DNA from: Balanoglossus misakiensis
Taxonomy: Eukaryota; Hemichordata
Assembly: GCA_040954595.2 (NCBI GenBank)
Contig: JBECUI020000038.1
Span: forward strand, 1 to 64,000
DNA: 64,000 nt
Direction: 5' to 3'
The notes below the pieces were generated by a model. That model did no database searches, was not told the origin of the DNA, and was given only the letters and a program-made list of their open reading frames with translations. Each line of letters opens with the position of its first letter. Position 1 is the first letter of the stretch. A program made the position numbers and the translations under genes. Positions 56,858 to 64,000 of the stretch are shown here, in pieces.

Positions 56858-57004
56858 GAATCTCACACTCCCAAGGACCTGGGATCACATTTCTCACAAG
56901 AGTTGGGGATTTTCTGTCCCACACGAGCCGCAGGCTCGTGTGGGACAGAATATCCCCGACGAGTGTGAGAAATATGATCCCAGGTCCTTGGTGTGTGAGA
57001 TTCT
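56858..57004. mobile_element. 147-bp near-perfect hairpin MITE
   Basis: Arms GAATCTCACAC...GACCTGGGATCA...CTGTCCCACACGAGCC pair with the inverse around GAGCCGCAGGCTC, with only a few mismatches. It lies in the intron between exons 4 and 5 of the transposase-like gene. A further CTCACACTCCC match near 57,237-57,250 suggests a related fragment. Confidence 0.85.
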
Positions 57005-57283
57005 TTTTCTCACACGGTCACAAATTAGCCAAGTTCGTTAAAAACATTGAATAAATGACTCTGGAATTGTTGTCTGGGGGCACGTTGTAGTCTCTGTGCC
57101 TGTAATACACATCGCGCCATTGGATAACATTTAGTGCGCGTAGCGACAGAACACTTTGTTAACCAATCAGCACTCACGTCATATACAGCTTTCTATTCAG
57201 TGAGATTGTGAGAACAATTTGTTCCCACACTCTGTTCTCACACTCCCAGCGTACGGGGAGTGTAAGAAAAGATAGTGTCATAC

Positions 57284-57397
57284 CTTTCACTTTGTACTGG
57301 CTGTGATGGGCCTTCTGTAGATTCCATAGGTTTCTCTTGTGATGATTCTCCTATCTCCTGAACATCTATCTCTGCAATTCCAGAGATGGAAGAAACC
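57284..57397 (-). CDS. Transposase-like gene, exon 4
   Basis: 114 bp between acceptor TTGTACAG and donor GTATGA, phase 2 in and out. It encodes a Glu/Ser-rich low-complexity linker (EIDVQEIGESSQEKP). Confidence 0.65.
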
Positions 57398-57741
57398 CTG
57401 TACAAAGAAAAAAAAGACTAAAATTTGATACATGACAAACTAGGTCTGCACAAACGTTGTAGGTTCCAGTTCCCCCTAATCCCCCAACCAGTAAGCAGTG
57501 AAAAACCTATGTTTGCTGGATTAAAACCATAGACGTGAATGTCTTGGTCAACACACTGAATAAATTGTATAGGATGATTTTGGTTGTTTATTGGAGGGCA
57601 AATGTCAGGTATACTTCGCCATTGTTATGTTGATTATTGTCACCTGAGAGTTTGAGCAGAGGCTTTTCCTCATACTACAGATTGTGGCTAGAAGCATTGA
57701 AATTATCATGTAATGTAAAAAAACAGTGCTTAAACACCTAC

Positions 57742-57867
57742 CTGACTGATGATATTTCTGATGCAACTAATTCTTCTAAATTTTTTTCGATATCACAAAG
57801 ATGGCCATTTCCTGGCGTTGATGTCATAGGAAAAGTTTGGGTGGCTTGTCCTTGATCATCACGTTGC
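57742..57867 (-). CDS. Transposase-like gene, exon 3
   Basis: 126 bp between acceptor TTTATAG and donor GTAGGT, same phase pattern as exons 2 and 4. It encodes a polar linker with LCDIEKNLEELVASE. Confidence 0.65.
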
Positions 57868-58123
57868 CTATAAATTTTAAGAAACAAATATATACTTTTA
57901 GGTATTCCCATCTATCACACAGATAACTATGTGGAATGCAACATTTCATTGTTTCATTTCTATAAATTATATTACGGACACAATTACTTTTCATGAGCCA
58001 TAAAAACATGTCACCTCTTTAAAACAATATACATCATGTATACTGCAAGAGCCCCATCAAATATGAAAATCTATTGTGTACTATACAAAGCTCAAAGTAT
58101 CATGATCAAAATTTATTTGGTAC

Positions 58124-58234
58124 CTAGTTTCCATAGACGGTGCAAATACTTGCAGTGTTTCTTGGCCACTTGGAGATGATGCAGGCCTGGTAAATTCTGC
58201 ATCTGTTGTTGCTGTAACTTGATGTTCATAATAC
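58124..58234 (-). CDS. Transposase-like gene, exon 2
   Basis: 111 bp between acceptor GGACAG and donor GTACCA. It encodes a Thr/Ser-rich linker (YYEHQVTATTDAEF). It joins exon 1 by completing an Arg codon. Confidence 0.65.
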
Positions 58235-58842
58235 CTGTCCACACAAATAATAAGACACAATGAACCTTTTTTGCCTTTACAATGGCTTGTTTACGTAGCC
58301 AATTTCTGTCTTTAGAAGGGATTACACACAGCCATAATTTGCCTCAGAGGACAGGTTACAGACACGTAAGGTGAGAATAAGATAACTACGAGAAAATAGC
58401 CAAATTTTTCTTCAGTTCATATACAGCTCAAGAAATGTACACAACTGGCTATAACAAAACGGAAGTTGTAGCAGAACAAAGAACAACCAAATTCCGCTAA
58501 AAGCATATTGTCTCGTATGTTCGATAACAGTAATACATGTAGATTGTCCGGAGGAAAAAAAAGAAAAAAAAAAAAAATTGCAGTACCGTACAATTTATCT
58601 CGCATAGTCATACATTGATACAAACGGTCCAGCGTACTACATACAACTGCTGGTCGAGGGCGAGGTATGCGCTGGGCAAAATCACTAAGTGAAATACGAC
58701 TTGAAACAGCACATTTAGAATTACATTGAGATGATGCTCGCAGTGATTCTGTGAGACACAGATTCTAAATTCATGTACACAATTCATGCCGTATCTTTGG
58801 CTATGGAGTACGTACACAGTGAATGCACGAATATGTACTTAC

Positions 58843-59057
58843 CGGTCGATCAGTACCTTTGCGACCTGGCGGTTCGTTTCCAATACCAAGGAGCGTTTGA
58901 TTTCATTCCAACGATGAATTTCCGAGAAAATGTTTATCTGACCTACTTGTTTCAGCAATTGTTTACGTTTTTTTGCCGAAGCAGTGGTTTGTGGGCGGCC
59001 ACGAGCACGTTTACGTTTACCACTGCTACTGGGAACAGACGCCAAAGCATCCGCCAT
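58843..59057 (-). CDS. Transposase-like gene, exon 1
   Basis: ATG at 59,057 to donor GTAAGT at 58,842; 71 codons plus two bases. It begins MADALASVPSS, then a basic GKRKRARGRPQTTASAKKRK region with an AT-hook-like GRP and a nuclear-localisation look, then a helix (IHRWNEIKRSLVLETNRQV). This is a plausible DNA-binding N-terminus. The start is preferred because it is the first ATG of the open frame and is followed by a consensus donor. Confidence 0.65.
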
Positions 59058-59166
59058 GACTGTCGCTACAGCTATAATTATATGTATGACGTTTCATTTT
59101 GTGTATATACCCTTGCACATGCGCACATTGGTAATGATCGAAGCCCGGCCCGCGTCCGCGCTCGAA

Positions 59167-59353
59167 TAAATGGTAAAGAACGATTATTCATTTTGGTGAT
59201 TTTTTTACTCTCGTGTCTACAAGCGGGATGGAACTTGTGTGTGGTCGAACGTTGATTCACTATATATCAACATTTAAAATAACATACACAGTGTCTTGAA
59301 TGAATCAAAAGTAATGGAAAAAAGGCAAAAAGAGAGAGACTTTGTCCCTTTAA
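59167..59353. mobile_element. Hairpin MITE, GGGACAAAGTCTCTC type, right half
   Basis: Matches the right half of 36,543-36,888 (GATTATTCATTTTGG to GAGAGACTTTGTCCC plus TTAA). The left half is missing; it abuts the 5' region of the transposase-like gene. Confidence 0.75.
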
Positions 59354-61040
59354 GTCAAAGGCTGATATTTCTCACTGTGTGTGACCAGGGTATCATTTTA
59401 AACACAGACTGGACTTTGACTACTGTGTCCAATGGAAAAAATACATCAGCATCTATGTCTGCAAAAAGGTGTCAAAACTGACATATCTTATCATGTATGT
59501 CATCAAACTCAAAGGATAATATCTTCATTTCATGTGACCTGCCTGGTTAAAGTTTACCGCCAACATTTCACCATGCTTTACCCACCCATGGCACAGTGTG
59601 TCAAATCCAATATTTGGTTCGATGAATGAACCATGAAAGTTTCCGAATTGGTACTACCCGAAAACTGCATGGCAAGCTAAATTTGGAATTTGGATGGGGT
59701 GGGGAGGTAAAGCTAACCTAACGTACAGTCGTTTAGATTTAACATTATGCCTGTGAGTTACATGTTAATATTTTCTGCATGTCTGTCGCGTACAATGCGT
59801 CGGTGCGGAAAAATGATCACAGGTACTATTCAGAAGAATTCCGCTGAATCATGGTGACGATGTGCATGGAAAAATCCTGATTATGATCTAACTGATAAAC
59901 AATAGCATGATATTAATAAAATATACACATTAACCAATGAATGAACCATCGTGAAGATTGTGCCCCAACACTTATTTAAGCTTTTATCATTATTATACCT
60001 TTGTCATTACTAAATATATCAACAGCCCTGTACACCAAAGCTATCACCACATTTGTTAACCTTTATTACACCATTCATATGAAACCCTTCACCATCATCA
60101 ACCTCTATTATATTCATTGTTTTGGCCCATTATAATCTGTGTACCCTCAATTTTACCACAAACCATCACCACATTAGTTAACTGTTTATTAAACACTTCC
60201 ACATGTGTTGCCCATTATTATACCATTGAAATTTATAAATCGATCATCATACCTATCATACAAGCAATTGCTGATTGCTGTTAACCCTTGTGTACCACAA
60301 GCCATTATCATGAAATAGGCAACATGAATTTCACATAACACAGTTTGTCAGCTCTGAGAATATTGTTCTCAGGACCATGTCCCACGCTTAATAAAAGTGT
60401 TGTGTATGTGGTACAGTTTAGATTCCTTGTCAGATTTCCCATAACACAGTTCGTGAGCCCCGAAAAGTACCATAACACAATTCTCATGAACATTTCCCAT
60501 GATCAATAAAAGTGTTGTGTGTAGCATAGTCATTTTTCCGTTTGCTGTGACATTTGTCTCCGTGTGAGAGTTTAAGTAAATGTGGAAACACGCAAATTAG
60601 GCAACATCAATATCCCGTACAGAATTCAGTGTGTTTTGTTCGCATTTTTGGTTGCCATTTTGAAAATGAACAAAGGACTTTCCATTGACCAACACCCGTA
60701 TGAATACGTCCAAATTACCCAATTTTAATATTCCTTAAATAATTGGTCAGCTGTGCAAATATTTTTCACCTGACCACTTCCTTTGCTAAGCAAGAGTGTT
60801 TTTTATGTAATAATATTAATATAATATTTATAACGTATGTAGCACATTAAATCTCAATGTGCTTTAAAGTTGTCCCATGGTCATTTGATTTAGGTCGTTG
60901 GACATAAATATTCCATTCAACTCCCTGGGGAGCAAACAACATCTCACCATCTTTAGAAATGTCAAATTACAGTGCTTTTGGCCACGTATTAACCTGGGGA
61001 TTTACAGTTAACTTTAAATACACATGCATATGCATTTAAT
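59352..61040. repeat. Large dispersed repeat, copy 2 (~1.69 kb)
   Basis: Matches 38,776-40,640 in the same orientation, with a ~170-bp deletion near 60,356. With copy 1 it brackets the transposase-like gene, one copy upstream and one downstream. Confidence 0.85.
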
Positions 61041-61105
61041 CCCCATGTGACTATAAAACAGTTTGTAAATGTGAATATGTCCACATTACACAACTTGAAT
61101 TTTAC

Positions 61106-61444
61106 TTAAAGGGACAAAGTGTCTCTCTCGCTGCCCTTTTTACCATTAATTATGTTTGATACAAGACATCGTTTATGTTGGCTGTATAGTGAATCAATGT
61201 TCGACCAAACACAACTTCCACCCCACTTGTACACACAAGAATGAAAAAACTCGCCAAAATGAATAATCGGTGTTTACCATTTATTCATTTTTGCGAGATT
61301 TTTACTCTCAGATTCTACAAACGGGATGAAAGTTGTTGGTTGAATGTTGATTCACTATATAGCCACATGTAGAATAACATAAATGGGTTCATGTATCAAA
61401 CTTAATTGAACAATGGTGGCGAAAGAGAGACTTTGCCCCTTTAA
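61106..61444. mobile_element. Hairpin MITE, GGGACAAAGTCTCTC type, copy 3
   Basis: TTAA-flanked; arms as in 36,543-36,888 with more differences in the middle. The right flank (ACAATTGGTCAGCTCTGCG) is the same as for copy 1, so the two copies are part of a larger duplicated module rather than independent insertions. Confidence 0.82.
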
Positions 61445-61513
61445 ACAATTGGTCAGCTCTGCGAATATAGTTCACCTGACCACTTCCTTTGCTAAGTAAG
61501 AGTGTTGTTTATG

Positions 61514-61854
61514 TAATGATATCAATATAATATTTATTACTTATATAGCACATTACACAATAAATCTCAATGTGCTGCTTCAAAGTGTTTCCCATGGTAA
61601 TTTGACCTAGGTCGGTGGACCTAAAATATTCCATCCCACTCCATGGGGAGCAAACAACAGCTCACATGTGCAGCTTTTATATCAGCACAGCAGACCTAAA
61701 CATACTCATTACAATATCGGATCCACCAAATTACCTTTTCTTATGGGCGGGGAGAGGCAAGGAGATGTAAACACCACAACACCACAACCATGCCAGGGAT
61801 CAAACCCTTGATTCTTTGATTATGGGTCTGATGCTCTAACGACTGGACTATGAC
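61514..61854 (-). mobile_element. tRNA-derived SINE, copy 2
   Basis: Same box A-like (TAGTCCAGTCGTTAGAGC) and box B-like (GGGTTTGATCCCTGG) motifs as 36,957-37,313, with a small deletion in the body. The box B here is closer to the tRNA consensus. Confidence 0.75.
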
Positions 61855-63307
61855 TTTATGTGGCACAATGACCTTTCCATTTAGTGCCTTGTTCAGCTCT
61901 CAGTCAGGGTTTAAGCAAATATGGAAACATGCATATTAGGCTCTTTGAATTTCCAAAAATTCAGTGTGTCAGCTCCCATTTCCCAAGACCAGTTCCCGTG
62001 CTAAATAAAAGTGCTGTGTGTGGCATAATCATTTTTCCGTCTGCTGTGACATTTGTCTCCCTGTGAGAGTTTAAGTAAATGTGGAGACACGCAAATTAGG
62101 CAATCCCATATATCCCATACATAATTCAGTGTGTTTTGTTCACATTTTTGGTTTTTATTTTGAAAATGAACAAAGGAGTTTCCTATCATTGAGCAACTCA
62201 CTCCATTAACAGTTGCTCGATATGCAGGCTAACTTGCTAGATCACTAAAGACTTAAAGCATGTTGAGGTTGGTGCCCCAAACCCTCTTGAAGACAACTGG
62301 TTGCTAACGATTGCCAATTAGGCAATTTGGATATTCTACACATAACACAGTTTGTCAACTTTGAGAATACTGTTCTCAATACTATTTCCCATGCTTAATA
62401 GAAGTGTTGAGTAACAGTATGTGGTAGAATGGCATTCCTATACGTTGCCTTCTTTTGCTCATTATCACGGTTTCAGTAAATTTAGAGACACGCAAGTTTA
62501 GCAGCTTGAATTTCTCATAACACAGTTTTGAGCTCCGAGAACAGAGTTCTCATGAACATTTCCCATGCTCCATAAAAGTGTTGTGTATGTCTTACAATGA
62601 TCTTTCCATACGCTGCCTTGTATAGCTGCTGTTAATAATTCAAGTTAATGTGGAGACGTATTAGGCAACATCAACGTCCAATACATAACACAGTTTGTAG
62701 GTATGAATACATCCAAAATACCCAACTTTAATTTTCCTTAAAGAATTGGTCAGCTCTGCAAATATATTTCACCTGACCACTTCCTTAGCTAAGTAAGAGT
62801 GTTGTTTATGTAATATTATCATACATGCAACGCCTGTATTTAACACTTTCTATTGTTCTCGCCCCGAAGATATTTTACGGTATTTCACAATGTGAAAATA
62901 TCGCGTCCACGTCTCGGCGTGACAGTTCACTGCGCGCGCGAGCGACACACGGGGCATAGTGGAGAGGGGTGTTGTAAAATTCGGTTATTAGAAGCTGTAA
63001 TAAAGTTTTCAAAGCTGGCGGTTTTGTCATGTTGAATGCATCAGTTTTAGTTCTTCGAAATTCTCAATGCAAAATAATTGTTAACATGATATTTTGAAAG
63101 AGAACGTAGACAATTTTATTTAGAATGTGGATGTGCCCATCGTAATGAAAGCTGCCAACCCCCTTAAAATGATACTACGGCCCACACGTCATACGTCACA
63201 ACATGGCTACTGCCGTGATCCCAGCGCCCGGTTCAAATTTGAAATTATTTTTCTCGGCGCATTTCTGCAAATCGTACTGTTTTATAGGTAGGCATGTATG
63301 ATAAAGA
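61855..63307. repeat. Further dispersed repeat fragments
   Basis: Contains additional copies of TTTTTCCGTCTGCTGTGACA (62,033) and TTGGTCAGCTCTGCAAATAT (62,746). No gene is supported. GC-rich sequence with CGCGCGCG near 62,932 stands out from its surroundings. Confidence 0.6.
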
Positions 63308-63446
63308 GGTTATTACACGAATTTTGGTCGATAACGCGACGCATTCTCGTGATGTCTGTATTTTGACTCGTTGCGAAGCGCAACTCATCAAAATACGGAC
63401 ATCACTCGAATACGACGCGTTATCGACCAAAATTCGATTAATAACC
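63308..63446. mobile_element. 139-bp hairpin MITE, GGTTATTA type
   Basis: Left arm GGTTATTACACGAATTTTGG, then TCGATAACGCG and GATGTCTGTATTTTG. The right arm is the inverse ending AATAACC. The apex is GTTGCG-AAG-CGCAAC. It has no coding sequence. Confidence 0.85.
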
Positions 63447-64000
63447 CCTAAATATTAATATAATATTTATAACTTATGTAGCACATTAAATCTCAACATG
63501 CTTTAAAGTTGTCCCATGGTAATTTGACCTAGGTCGTTGGACCTTACTATTCCATTCAACTCCCTGGGGAGCAAACAACATCTCACCATCATTAGAAATG
63601 TCAAATTACAGTGCTTTTGGCCACGTATTAACCTGGGGATTTACAATCAACTTTAAATCCACATATGCACCATATTCCAATGTCAATGTGAAGGGCTTGA
63701 AATACCATCTACCCTGATGCATCATCAAGTTTGTTTCGACAACTTTAAATCCCCTTCAGCAAGCATTTTATACCCATGTCAAAGTGCAGAGCTTGCATCA
63801 CCATCTATCCTGATGCATCATCAAGCTGCTTCGCCATTTGCCCTGATGCAAAGAATCAGATATAGTGTCACCATTGCATTAGCAATGTCAAATTACAGTG
63901 CTTTTGGCCAGGTATTAACCTGGGGATTTACAATCAACTTTAAATCCCCATATGCACTATATTCCAATGTCAATGTGAAGGGCTTGAAATACCATCTACC
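63447..64000. repeat. SINE 3' fragment and dispersed repeat to window edge
   Basis: TTATGTAGCACATTAAATCTC and the AACCTGGGGATTTACA module recur here as at 40,430 and 60,838. The last 340 bp contain two copies of a ~260-bp segment (63,597-63,720 and 63,887-64,000). No gene is supported. Confidence 0.7.

Overview
The window looks like a repeat-rich nuclear segment from an animal, most likely a marine invertebrate. The reasons are AT-rich DNA, spliceosomal introns, several classes of transposable element (TE) with eukaryotic signals, and hairpin MITEs of types I associate with marine invertebrates. The species cannot be fixed from sequence alone. I found no complete conventional host gene. Nearly all recognisable coding sequence belongs to TEs.

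Layout. (1) 1-15,457 is a satellite domain. Family A has a ~79-bp AT-rich unit with a ~29-bp half-module. Family B is a ~155-180-bp G/C-run repeat. Blocks are amplified as higher-order copies about 2.2, 2.6 and 3.3 kb apart, and change strand at short palindromes. A 1.4-kb non-satellite core (10,621-12,050) carries a remnant of a TE-type cysteine-rich (CXC) protein and a perfect 34-bp palindrome. Family B flanks this core in opposite orientations. (2) 15.5-22.1 kb has few genes: one copy of a ~1.97-kb segmental duplication (second copy 34,041-36,009), several MITEs, a 928-bp element with 9-bp target-site duplications (TSDs), and a ~107-bp tandem repeat. (3) 22.1-31.73 kb is a decayed Gypsy-type retrotransposon on the minus strand. 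Its integrase lies upstream of the reverse transcriptase (RT), the Gmr1-like order, and a tRNA-Pro-type primer site is present. It is split by a 5.47-kb DNA transposon (24,155-29,622) that carries a two-exon DDE-type transposase and a convergent second gene of unknown function. (4) 32.4-41.2 kb holds a 795-bp TTAA element, the second segmental duplicate, a hairpin MITE, a tRNA-derived SINE and dispersed repeat modules. (5) 41.4-59.1 kb is a multi-exon minus-strand gene of a DDE-transposase-like family. Within its introns lie a young Gypsy element (41,575-53,049, identical 154-bp LTRs, TSD ATGAT) and a second 795-bp TTAA element. A tyrosine-recombinase retrotransposon of Ngaro/PAT type (42,738-49,218) is inserted inside the Gypsy integrase. 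(6) 59.3-64 kb repeats the modules of 36-41 kb.

The most notable item is the Ngaro/PAT-type element. It has split direct repeats (A1 ... B1-A2-B2), a TATA-bearing A1, and one short 5' coding exon that ends in phase 0. Three downstream open exons follow: Gag with a zinc knuckle, RT/RNase H, and a recombinase with an added N-terminal zinc-finger motif. Each is preceded by a 3' splice site in phase 0 and followed by its own AATAAA. This suggests three mRNAs made by alternative terminal exons that share one leader peptide, instead of a polyprotein or frameshift. The order of insertion can be read from the nesting: transposase-like gene, then Gypsy, then the Ngaro/PAT-type element.
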